Shown here in pieces: positions 17,158 to 25,661 of a stretch of 64,000 bases of DNA. Position numbers and translations under genes: made by a program. The notes under the pieces were generated by a model that saw nothing but the letters and a program-made list of their open reading frames with translations, made no database searches and was not told the DNA's origin. Numbering within the stretch: the stretch's first letter is position 1; each line of letters opens with the position of its first letter. This stretch comes from JBFHIZ01 sp963666475. Its GTDB lineage: Bacteria > Bacillota > Clostridia > Lachnospirales > Lachnospiraceae. The stretch lies in NCBI GenBank assembly GCA_963666475.2, contig CAXXJM010000001.1:1798001-1862000 (forward strand), written 5' to 3'.

Positions 17158-18741
17158 ACTCTTCCTCCAATTTCTTTACAAACTCTATTTCATCTTTCAT
17201 TTTTAAACGATGTGTTATGACATGATCTTGTATATAGATTCCACAATTTTTACTTTCCAAATAGGATTTCTCATCTGAAAATATCGTTAATTTTTCCAGA
17301 TAGGGATCATGACCTGCGATACAGAAAAAGCTGCAATTTCCGCATTCATTACATAGATTATCGTAATGAACGATTATTTTTTGCCCTTCTAATGTAATTT
17401 TTTTGTTCGCTCTGTTTGGACATACATCCACACAATTATTACACTTCGCACAAAGAGAAGTATACTCCTTATTACGTTCATATATTTTTTTTCTTTGTTA
17501 AAATAAGATTGATTTGCTGGGGCATTCTGGGCCAAACTTATTAGCGCATCTACATCCAACTTTTGTTTATTTTCGAAATCCGATTGATCCGCAATTTGAT
17601 TCATAATGGTCAGATTTTTGTATCCACCTGGTTTTAAGAGAATCGAAGACACGGTAACTGGATAGATTCCCGTTTGTAAAATATCACAAATGTTATTTTT
17701 ATCTGCTCCACCAGAATAAGAAATGAGAAGGTCACCCATAAATGCTTCCGCGAGTTTTGATGCGACAGAAATGGCTATTGGATAGAGTGCACTCCCAGAT
17801 AAATATTTTGTTTCACCGATCAATTCCTCTTCTTGATTCTGTACGGGAAGAGTATTGGTAAGTTTTACTCCAAAGATACGATGTTCCTCTTCTGCGATCT
17901 TTTTTAGATTCTCTATCATTTGGACGGCATCTTCAAACCGTATGTCTTGTTCAAAGACCTCATCTACTAGTTGGACCTTGGTATAACCCATTTGCGACAG
18001 AATCTGCTGTATTTTTGCTTTTCCTAACAGGGTAGGATTTAGTTTTACATACGTATCTACTTTTTTCTCCACAAGAAGATACGTTGCGATTTTCTCTATT
18101 TCTTCACTTTGACAACCATGCATCGTAGAGAGTGTGATTGTATTTGAGATACAAGGTGATATGGCATCCACATATGCTTCTGTAACATGCTCAAATTCAG
18201 GAAGTTTTGACTTGATTACTTCCATATCTTCTTTCCATTCTTGTGTTTCCGATGCATTTTTTAAATGTTCAATAAATGAATCAATCTTCGCTGACTGAAT
18301 CCCTTTTAAATCATACCCAACACTCATAATAAAGGAAAATGCTTCAGGATTTCCCAATTGAAACTCCTGTATCAATACTTTTAACAGAAGATATGCTTTA
18401 ATATATTCATTGCTCGCCTGTTCAACCGTAAGTTCCGTCGACCACTCGGTATTATAAACCTCCTGCGAAGTATAAATGCAAGGTTTAACGATGCCCAGTT
18501 CTTCTCCTTCCATGATTTGAACTGTTTTTAATTCCATATGGGAAGCGCCTGCTCCATAGGCTGCAACCAGATTACCTGCTAACTGTGTATGAGGTCCGGC
18601 TGCTGGTCCAATCTTACTGCAATACTCCAGATCCGTACTGCGATTCACAGGCACGGATAAAAAACTTTTATGCTGTTTATATTCTAGAATCAATGCAGTC
18701 AGTAAAGATTCAAACGCAATTGGTGTCATTTTATCACTCAT
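17147..18741 (-). CDS. ygfK: Short YgfK-like iron-sulfur protein, split by a -1 frameshift
   Basis: The first frame (18741 down) encodes the N-terminal dihydroorotate-dehydrogenase-like part of YgfK (SKIGPAAGPHTQLAGN near residue 41, TLSTMHGCQSEEIE near 205, LISYSGGAD near 343), but past codon 419 it turns to nonsense and stops at 17389. The -1 frame entered at the A8 run (17485-17492) continues with CAKCNNCVDVCP and CNECGNCSFFC, two 4Fe-4S sites typical of YgfK's C-terminus, and stops at 17147. Joined, the product is 531 residues. E. coli YgfK is about 1,030; the central GltD-like FAD/NAD(P) domain is absent. The shift may be programmed, transcriptional slippage or a homopolymer error. The gene overlaps ssnA by eight bases. 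Confidence 0.8.
17485..17491 (-). other. In-phase slippery heptamer A_AAA_AAA in the ygfK-like gene
   Basis: The zero-frame codons are GAA AAA AAA TAT, so the last A of GAA plus two AAA codons make the classical -1 heptamer. A -1 slip gives ATA TAT GAA and restores the ferredoxin frame exactly. A short downstream hairpin (ACTTC/GAAGT) and an AAGGAG motif lie within 40 bases. Alternatively the run has lost one A. Confidence 0.6.
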
Positions 18742-20080
18742 TTAAAGTTCTCCATAATTCTTTGGAAGATTCTTTGCATTTTGCATAGAGTTCTTCCATA
18801 TTTTCGATTACAATTTCTCTGTTCTTCATTCGAATTTTTCCATTGATTATGGTTGTATCTGTCATAGATCCACTGACTCCGAAAAGAAGATGTCCATTGT
18901 AATTCTCTTGATTCATCGGTGTATAAGGTTGATAATCCACAACAATAAGATCTGCTGCTGCGCCTTTTTTCAAGACACCCAAAGGTACAGAAAACAATTT
19001 CGTTGCAATCTCGGCATTGTTTTGAAAAAGCATCGTAACTGCTTCACCAAACCCTCTATCGGGATCTTTACTCTGATGTTTTTGTAAGATATTTGCAACT
19101 TTTACAGATTCCATCATGTCTGTGGTATACCCGTCTGTTCCGAGACCCACCAAAATATTATTTCCCATCATTTTCAATATATCCGGTGCACCTACTGCAT
19201 TTCCCATATTGGATTCTGGGTTATGTATGACTGTTGTACCAGTTTCTTTCAAGATATCCATATCCGATTCCGAAATATGTATACAATGCCCAGCCAATGT
19301 TTTTTCTCCCAAAATTCCCAGTCTGTTTAGTCTTTCCACAACACTGCATCCGAAATGTTCATGAGCATGAATCTCATCATACTCCCCTTCTGCTACATGA
19401 ATGTGATAACCAATATCCTGTTTATTTTTTTCTTTACAATACGCAATGGTTTCATCACTTAACGTAAATGAAGCATGCATCCCCACGAGTGCCTTTTGCA
19501 TCGAATTATTTGGATTCATCGTATCCTGAATCCAGGCAAAAGTCTCATCGACCGCTTCCTTCATTTTATCTTGTCCATCTCGATCTGAGATTTCATACGC
19601 AAGGCAAGTGCGGATACCAAGTTCTTCTGCAGCTCTTGCAATCTGTTTTAGACTTCCTTTAATTTCCTTATAGCTGGCATGATGATCGACCAGTGTAGTA
19701 ACGCCATTTTTAATACATTCAAGATATGTTGCGATCGCACTATAATACGTCTGCTCCAAACTCAAATGCCGATCGATATTCCACCACGTACCTTCTAATA
19801 TTTCAAGAAAATTTGAGGGATGATTTCCATGGATTGTAAGCCCTCTGGCAAAAGCACTGTAAATATGATGATGCGCATTGATGTATCCAGGCATAATCAA
19901 CTTTCCATTTGCATCGATTTGTTCCGCATCTGGATATTTATTAAGAAGTTCTTGATATTCTCCTACTTCAAGAATCCATTCTCCCTGGACAATCACCGCC
20001 CCATTTTCAAAAAATGGATGTTCCAGATCTCTTGTAATTACTGGACCATTCCCAATTAATATTTTCTTGTTTTGCGACAT
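18734..20080 (-). CDS. ssnA: SsnA-family aminohydrolase
   Basis: A 448-residue amidohydrolase-superfamily enzyme. Metal ligands are seen in PGYINAHHHIYSAF (near residue 65), GYHIHVAEGE, AGHCIHISE and the terminal aspartate in GLGTDGYTTD. This is the ATZ/TRZ-like deaminase subgroup, and SsnA is a fixed member of the anaerobic urate gene set. Its reaction is assumed to be a hydrolytic or deaminating step on an opened purine ring. It overlaps the ygfK-like gene by eight bases and follows the XdhD-like gene. Confidence 0.9.
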   Translation of the reverse strand: MSQNKKILIGNGPVITRDLEHPFFENGAVIVQGEWILEVGEYQELLNKYPDAEQIDANGKLIMPGYINAHHHIYSAFARGLTIHGNHPSNFLEILEGTWWNIDRHLSLEQTYYSAIATYLECIKNGVTTLVDHHASYKEIKGSLKQIARAAEELGIRTCLAYEISDRDGQDKMKEAVDETFAWIQDTMNPNNSMQKALVGMHASFTLSDETIAYCKEKNKQDIGYHIHVAEGEYDEIHAHEHFGCSVVERLNRLGILGEKTLAGHCIHISESDMDILKETGTTVIHNPESNMGNAVGAPDILKMMGNNILVGLGTDGYTTDMMESVKVANILQKHQSKDPDRGFGEAVTMLFQNNAEIATKLFSVPLGVLKKGAAADLIVVDYQPYTPMNQENYNGHLLFGVSGSMTDTTIINGKIRMKNREIVIENMEELYAKCKESSKELWRTLNE

Positions 20081-20124
20081 ATTTCTACTCCCCTTCTTAT
20101 AATTAAAAGGCTGTATACTTATCT

Positions 20125-22677
20125 CTATTTAGAATAAGGTGTGTTTTCAAGTGGCAAAGATGTTCTAAAAATTCCATCTCGTTTATAATATGCGGCCTGT
20201 GCTGCTGGTGAGGTAGGTATCAACGGAATCTCTCCAATTCCCTTTGCCCCATATGCCAGTTCTGCATGATTTTTTTCGATTAATATGGTTTCGATTTCTG
20301 GTGCATCCGTTGCTCTGAATAATCCAAGTTTTCCATAGGAGACAGTAGGTCTTCCTCCTTTGATTTTTGGATTTTCACTCAATCCAAAACCTAATCCCAT
20401 CACGACACCACCTTCAATCTGTCCTTCCACGTTGGTCGGGTTGATTGCTCTTCCAACATCATGTGCTGCCACAACTTTTGAAACCTTCCCTTCCTGATCT
20501 AAGATGACTACCTGCGTAGCATATCCGTAAGCCAGATGACTAACAGGATTTGGTTTATCAGAACCCATCGGATCTGTAACACCAACGAACTCCTCATAAA
20601 ACTCCATTCCTTCTAATTCATCTAAGGATTTTTCTTTCAATGCATCTTTTAACTTAAGGCTGACTCTTCTTGTGGTTTCTCCTGTAATGACCGTCTGACG
20701 TGAGGCAGTACTCGTCCCCGAATTCGGCGTAAGTAAAGTATCTGGCTTCACAACATCTACTTGTCCAGGCAAAAGACCTGTCGTCTCACAAAGAATGGAG
20801 CGCATCGTTTCAGCAATTCCCTGCCCCATACAGGCCGCACTGGTCCTCAGGCTGACGATACCCTGTTCCACTTTCAATTTCACCCTTCCAGTATCTGGTA
20901 TTCCAACACCAACTCCGGCATTTTTAATTGCACAAGCGATTCCAGCATTTTCATAATTGTCATAATACGATTTTTTTACCGCATCAAGACATTCTACAAT
21001 ACCCGTTCCTTCATCTGCGATTTGCCCATTTGGAAGAACCTGTCCTGGACGCAATGCATTTAAATACCGTATTTCAAATGGATCGATTCCTACTTTTTCA
21101 GCCAAAAGATTGAGATTGCATTCCGTTGCGAACATCGTCTGTGTAACACCAAATCCACGAAACGCTCCACTTGGCACATTATTCGTATAGATCGACTGAC
21201 CGATGATGTCGATGTTTTGATAGTTGTATGGTCCTGCTGCATGTGTACAAGCACGTTGAAGAACTGGTCCACCTAAAGAAGCATATGCTCCAGTATCTGC
21301 GATAAGACGCAATCTCATTGCGGTAAGCTTTCCATGTTCATCACAACCCGTCGTGAGTTCCATTTTCATTGGATGACGTTTTGGATGCACAAAGAGACTT
21401 TCCTCTCTACTAAGTGTCACTTTTACTGGGACCTTTGCAAGATATGCTAATAAAGCCGCATGATGCTGCACACTCATGTCTTCTTTTCCACCAAATCCAC
21501 CACCAACATATGCGCTTTTTATCCGTAGTTTTTCTGACGGCAATCCTAGTAGCTTCCCGATTTCTCGATACTCATCATAAACACTCTGACCTCCCGTATA
21601 TACCGTCAGCAAATCTTCTTCTGGTACGGCCAAAGCACTTTCTGGTTCTAGAAATGCATGTTCCTGTGCAGGTGTATAATACGTATTAGTAACCACATAG
21701 GTAGAATTATTTAATGCATTTTCCACATCTCCTCTTTGAATCAGTTCTGTACGATATATGTTTCCAGAAGCATGGATGAGAGGTGCATTTTCTTTCATCG
21801 CCTCTTTTGGCGAGAGCATTGGCTCCTTTACCTCATACTCTACCTGAATCAGCTCTTTGATTTCATTCAGAGCTTTTTTTGTTTTTGCACCGATCAGCGC
21901 AATGGAATCCCCCAGATATCTGGTTTCTTCTCCCACTGCAATCAAAGCTGGCCAGTCCTGTGTCAAATGTCCAATTACTCGATCTCCTGGTACATCCTCT
22001 GCTCGTACGATTTTAACTGCGTCTGGATGTAATAGTGCTTTCGAAATATCAATACTTTTCACGAGTGCACGAGGATATTTTGCACGTAACGCAGAACCAT
22101 AAATCATACCCTCTACTTTTAGGTCATCTGCAAATTTTGCAGTACCAAGAACTTTCTCTGAAGCATCTGGTCGAAATGTTCTTTCCCCAACTTTTCCAGT
22201 AAATTCTGGTTTTGGAATCTCTTTCTTTTCTCGCAAGAACTCCGCCGCCAAGAAAATTGCTTCTTCTATTTTTTTATATCCAGTACATCTACAAATATTT
22301 CCTTTGATTGCTTGTTTGATTTCTTTTCTATCTGGATTCGGCGTCACATCCAAAAGAGATTTTGCACTGATAATCATCCCAGGAATACAAAATCCACACT
22401 GTACTGCCCCTGCTTTATTAAAACAGTAATCATATACGGCTTTTTCTCTTGATGAAATCCCTTCTACGGTGAGGATTTCCATTCCGTCTACCTTTTTCGT
22501 GGTCATAAGACATGCTCTTACTTTTTTTCCATTCGCAAGAATCATACAGGCTCCACAAGATCCTTCCTGACAACCATTTTTTAAAGAAGTAATATCCATT
22601 GTATCTCTGATATAGTCCAATAAATTGCAATCTTCTTCCGTTTTAACCGGTGTACCATTTACCCAAAAATTAAACAT
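20125..22677 (-). CDS. xdhD: Fused 2Fe-2S/molybdopterin hydroxylase, XdhD-like (selenium-dependent XDH type)
   Basis: An 850-residue fusion. Residues 1 to about 155 are the plant-type ferredoxin and second 2Fe-2S domain (CQEGSCGAC, CGFCIPGM, CRCTGY). From about 165 on lies the molybdopterin subunit with YVGGGFGGKED, GAFRGFG and the C-terminal GAKGIGE containing the catalytic glutamate. Length and layout fit the selenium-dependent xanthine dehydrogenase/XdhD class, in which selenium is a labile ligand and not selenocysteine; no in-frame TGA is needed. No FAD domain is present, so it must borrow one, possibly the FAD subunit encoded at 24302-25174. It overlaps the D-aminoacylase-like gene by eight bases. 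Confidence 0.9.
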   Translation of the reverse strand: MFNFWVNGTPVKTEEDCNLLDYIRDTMDITSLKNGCQEGSCGACMILANGKKVRACLMTTKKVDGMEILTVEGISSREKAVYDYCFNKAGAVQCGFCIPGMIISAKSLLDVTPNPDRKEIKQAIKGNICRCTGYKKIEEAIFLAAEFLREKKEIPKPEFTGKVGERTFRPDASEKVLGTAKFADDLKVEGMIYGSALRAKYPRALVKSIDISKALLHPDAVKIVRAEDVPGDRVIGHLTQDWPALIAVGEETRYLGDSIALIGAKTKKALNEIKELIQVEYEVKEPMLSPKEAMKENAPLIHASGNIYRTELIQRGDVENALNNSTYVVTNTYYTPAQEHAFLEPESALAVPEEDLLTVYTGGQSVYDEYREIGKLLGLPSEKLRIKSAYVGGGFGGKEDMSVQHHAALLAYLAKVPVKVTLSREESLFVHPKRHPMKMELTTGCDEHGKLTAMRLRLIADTGAYASLGGPVLQRACTHAAGPYNYQNIDIIGQSIYTNNVPSGAFRGFGVTQTMFATECNLNLLAEKVGIDPFEIRYLNALRPGQVLPNGQIADEGTGIVECLDAVKKSYYDNYENAGIACAIKNAGVGVGIPDTGRVKLKVEQGIVSLRTSAACMGQGIAETMRSILCETTGLLPGQVDVVKPDTLLTPNSGTSTASRQTVITGETTRRVSLKLKDALKEKSLDELEGMEFYEEFVGVTDPMGSDKPNPVSHLAYGYATQVVILDQEGKVSKVVAAHDVGRAINPTNVEGQIEGGVVMGLGFGLSENPKIKGGRPTVSYGKLGLFRATDAPEIETILIEKNHAELAYGAKGIGEIPLIPTSPAAQAAYYKRDGIFRTSLPLENTPYSK

Positions 22678-24289
22678 TGCTTTTCTCCTGAATTTTTCTA
22701 ATTACTATTCCATTGTATTTCTTGGTATAGTTTCTTTTTTCTACGGCTACCTGTCCATTGACGATCACATACTCAATACCTGCAGGATATTGTTTTGGAT
22801 CTTCAAATGTCCCTTGATCTTTGATCGAATTGGGGTCAAATAGTACCAAATCTGCATAATATCCAGGCCTGATCAGACCTCTTTCTTTGATTCCCATGGC
22901 CTTTGCTGGCTTTGCTGTCATTTTATAGATCGCTTCTTCCAAGGTAAGTTGATTTTCCTCTCTTACATACTTTCCTAGAATTCTTGGAAACGATCCATAT
23001 ACTCTTGGATGCGGTGTTCCAGACAATAGTCCATCCGTACATACATTGGTCTCTGGTCGCTTTAGAATTCGAACCACATGTTCTTCCAATCCATAAAAGT
23101 CTACCATTCCAACTGCGTTTTCTTCTTCCATCAACAAATCAAAGGTGGCTTCTAATGGTTCTTTACCTTTTAATTCCCCAAGCTGTACCAAATTCAGACC
23201 TACACAATTTTGATTTTGTTTACTTACTACGCTGGTAATAAAAATGCCTTCTACTCCAGCAAAATCCACAAAATTGTCCCATCCTGGAATTCCATTTTTG
23301 ATATCTGTTTTCATTTTCTCTCTTAAAGTGGGACTTTTCAAACGTTCTACCAATCGATCCGTACCTCCATCATGAACCCAGGGTGGCAGGATTACCCCCA
23401 GCATCGTGCTGCCTGCAACATACGGATATTGATCGAGTGAAACTTGTATTCCTTCTTTCCTTGCTTGATCTAAAAGTTCAAGCATTCCATCCAGATACTT
23501 CCAATTTTTCTTCCCACATACTTTAAAATGAGAGAAATGAATACGAACTCCACTTTCTCTACCAATTTCTATGATTTCCTTCATCGAATCAATAATGGTA
23601 TCTGCTTCACTTCGCTGATGCACCACAAATACACCATCATATTCTGCGACCACTTTACAGATTTCTATGATTTCTTTGGTTTTCGAATACGCACATGGCA
23701 TGTAAATCAGTCCAGATGACAATCCAAGACAGCCAGCTTCCATTTCACGTTTTGTGATTTCACACATGGAACGTATCTCGTCCTCATTTGGCTGGCGATC
23801 TTCTAATCCCATTGCTTCCATTCGAACATTGCCATGAGGAAGCAAGTAACTCTCATTAATGGATGGATTTGCATCTTCGACCATCTTCAAATAATGCTCC
23901 GTATCTTGATACTGCCAATCTATTTCACTGCTCTCCCCATCCAATCCTGCAAGATTCTTTCTCCATGCTGAAATATAGGGAATCGGAAGTGGAGCCATAG
24001 AGATTCCATCTTGACCCAAAACTTCGGTAGTAATTCCCTGCATTAGTTTTGGCAATACTTCCGGTTCTGTGAGTACTTTTAAATCACTATGGCTGTGTGT
24101 ATCGATAAATCCTGGTGCAATGACAAGACCTGTTGCGTCAATCATTGTAGTCTCCTGATCCATGCAAGCATCCAGTGAACAATTCATTCCTATCTTGTTA
24201 ATACGTCCATCTTTGATCCATAAATCGCCCTGATATCTCCTTGTATTCGATCCATCTATAATGGTTCCATTTTGAATGATGATATCCAT
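22670..24289 (-). CDS. N-acyl-D-amino-acid deacylase-like amidohydrolase
   Basis: A 539-residue member of the D-aminoacylase group of amidohydrolases. Motifs include APGFIDTHSHSD (metal site 1, near residue 58), GCLGLSSGLIY, VVHQRSE, IHFSHFK, DQYPY, and TDGLLSGTPHPRVYGSFPR near the C-terminus. Such enzymes cleave N-acyl or N-carbamoyl D-amino acids and related amides. It sits between two molybdenum hydroxylase genes, so it probably acts on a purine ring-opening product; this substrate idea is inference. The canonical urate set contains YgeW here, which is missing in this window. Confidence 0.85.
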   Translation of the reverse strand: MDIIIQNGTIIDGSNTRRYQGDLWIKDGRINKIGMNCSLDACMDQETTMIDATGLVIAPGFIDTHSHSDLKVLTEPEVLPKLMQGITTEVLGQDGISMAPLPIPYISAWRKNLAGLDGESSEIDWQYQDTEHYLKMVEDANPSINESYLLPHGNVRMEAMGLEDRQPNEDEIRSMCEITKREMEAGCLGLSSGLIYMPCAYSKTKEIIEICKVVAEYDGVFVVHQRSEADTIIDSMKEIIEIGRESGVRIHFSHFKVCGKKNWKYLDGMLELLDQARKEGIQVSLDQYPYVAGSTMLGVILPPWVHDGGTDRLVERLKSPTLREKMKTDIKNGIPGWDNFVDFAGVEGIFITSVVSKQNQNCVGLNLVQLGELKGKEPLEATFDLLMEEENAVGMVDFYGLEEHVVRILKRPETNVCTDGLLSGTPHPRVYGSFPRILGKYVREENQLTLEEAIYKMTAKPAKAMGIKERGLIRPGYYADLVLFDPNSIKDQGTFEDPKQYPAGIEYVIVNGQVAVEKRNYTKKYNGIVIRKIQEKSNV

Positions 24290-24301
24290 TCGTTCTCCTT
24301 T

Positions 24302-25174
24302 TTAATGTATTGTTCCTTCACAATATTGTTCCAAAAAATCTTCCAACAGATTCAAACACACCTTTTTGCGATAGTCTGCTGTAGATCGCTGATCATCGAT
24401 CGGATGAAGGCACTCTTCGTACTTCTTTCTGATTTCCGATATTTTTAACTTTAACTGTTCGATTGTCAATCCAAGATACAGTTCTTCGATTTCTTTTTTT
24501 CGAACAACGGTTACTCCTACTGCACCAAATGCAAATCTTAGTTTGGAAACTACCTGCCCATCCATTTGAATCATTCCCACAAATTGCACTTTCGAAATTG
24601 CTTGCGCCTTTCTTGCTGCAACTTTTTTATATGCAATATGCAACGAATCTTTCATTTGATTTGGTATCCGTTCTTTTTTAATTTGAATTTCACACAGAAT
24701 CTCATCCGGTCTCAAACTAATCTTACGAATCCCTAAAATGAACTGGTCGATAGGTACTTCCCTCTGCTGTATGGTTCCATCCTCTGCAAGTGATTGCAAA
24801 ACAAGCAATGCATCGAATGCATATAAGAGAGGCAGTGTATCCCCTGCAGGAGACGCATTGCATATATTTCCTCCCATGGTCGCTATATTTCGTATGGCAG
24901 GAGATGCTATATCACCGATCACTGCCTTCATACATGCAGGAATTTCTTCTGCTGCCAACAGTTCCCGATAGGTTACTCCTGACCCGATCTTAAGGATATC
25001 CTGTTCACTTTTTATCTGTTTTAGATCTTCCATTTGATTTAGAAAAATAATGGTTTCCGTGAATCGTTTTGTAACCATAAGGTCGGAGCCACCTGCATAC
25101 CATGTCGCTTCTGGATGTTCTTTTTTTATCATAAGAGCTTCAAACATATTTTTTGGGTGAAAATCATTTACCAT
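24302..25174 (-). CDS. FAD-binding subunit of molybdenum hydroxylase (XdhB-type)
   Basis: A 290-residue FAD_binding_5/CO_deh_flav_C protein with the two flavin signatures WYAGGSDLM (about 25-33) and ATMGGNICNASPAGD (about 97-111). It passes electrons between the 2Fe-2S centres and NAD(P) or another acceptor. It overlaps the 2Fe-2S subunit gene by seven bases and completes a three-subunit enzyme with the two upstream genes. Confidence 0.92.
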   Translation of the reverse strand: MVNDFHPKNMFEALMIKKEHPEATWYAGGSDLMVTKRFTETIIFLNQMEDLKQIKSEQDILKIGSGVTYRELLAAEEIPACMKAVIGDIASPAIRNIATMGGNICNASPAGDTLPLLYAFDALLVLQSLAEDGTIQQREVPIDQFILGIRKISLRPDEILCEIQIKKERIPNQMKDSLHIAYKKVAARKAQAISKVQFVGMIQMDGQVVSKLRFAFGAVGVTVVRKKEIEELYLGLTIEQLKLKISEIRKKYEECLHPIDDQRSTADYRKKVCLNLLEDFLEQYCEGTIH

Positions 25175-25635
25175 AATCCATCCCCCTCGTCTGCTGCCAT
25201 TTTTACTGCATCAATAATCATGTTATATCCCGTACATCGACAAAGATTTCCAGAAATGCCTTCTCGGATTTCATCCACAGTTGGCTTTGGATTTTTTGAA
25301 AGCAGCGACTGCGATGCCATAATCATTCCCGGTGTACAAAAACCACATTGAACGGCTCCTGCTCTTGCAAATGTATCTTCTAAAAGTTGATATTGTTTTG
25401 TATCCTTGAACCCTTCTAAGGTAAGTACGACGGCACCATCCAAACTCCCCATTGCAGTAATGCAGGAATTGACAAGTTGTCCATTGATTAGTACAGAGCA
25501 TGCTCCGCATTCTCCTTCTCCACATCCTTCTTTTACAGCGGTAATGAAATAATCTTCTCGGAGTACATCCAGCAATCTTCTAGATGGATCTTTCTCATAT
25601 GTAACTTTCTTATTATTTAATGTAAATTCTACCAT
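25168..25635 (-). CDS. 2Fe-2S subunit of molybdenum hydroxylase (XdhC/CoxS-type)
   Basis: A 155-residue two-domain iron-sulfur protein. The plant-type ferredoxin domain has CGEGECGAC followed by a fourth cysteine (VNSC), and the helical domain has CGFCTPGM and CRCTGY. Full family length. It lies between the molybdopterin and FAD subunit genes of the same enzyme. Confidence 0.93.
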   Translation of the reverse strand: MVEFTLNNKKVTYEKDPSRRLLDVLREDYFITAVKEGCGEGECGACSVLINGQLVNSCITAMGSLDGAVVLTLEGFKDTKQYQLLEDTFARAGAVQCGFCTPGMIMASQSLLSKNPKPTVDEIREGISGNLCRCTGYNMIIDAVKMAADEGDGLW

Positions 25636-25661
25636 AACACCCTCGTTTCTAACTATTTTAT

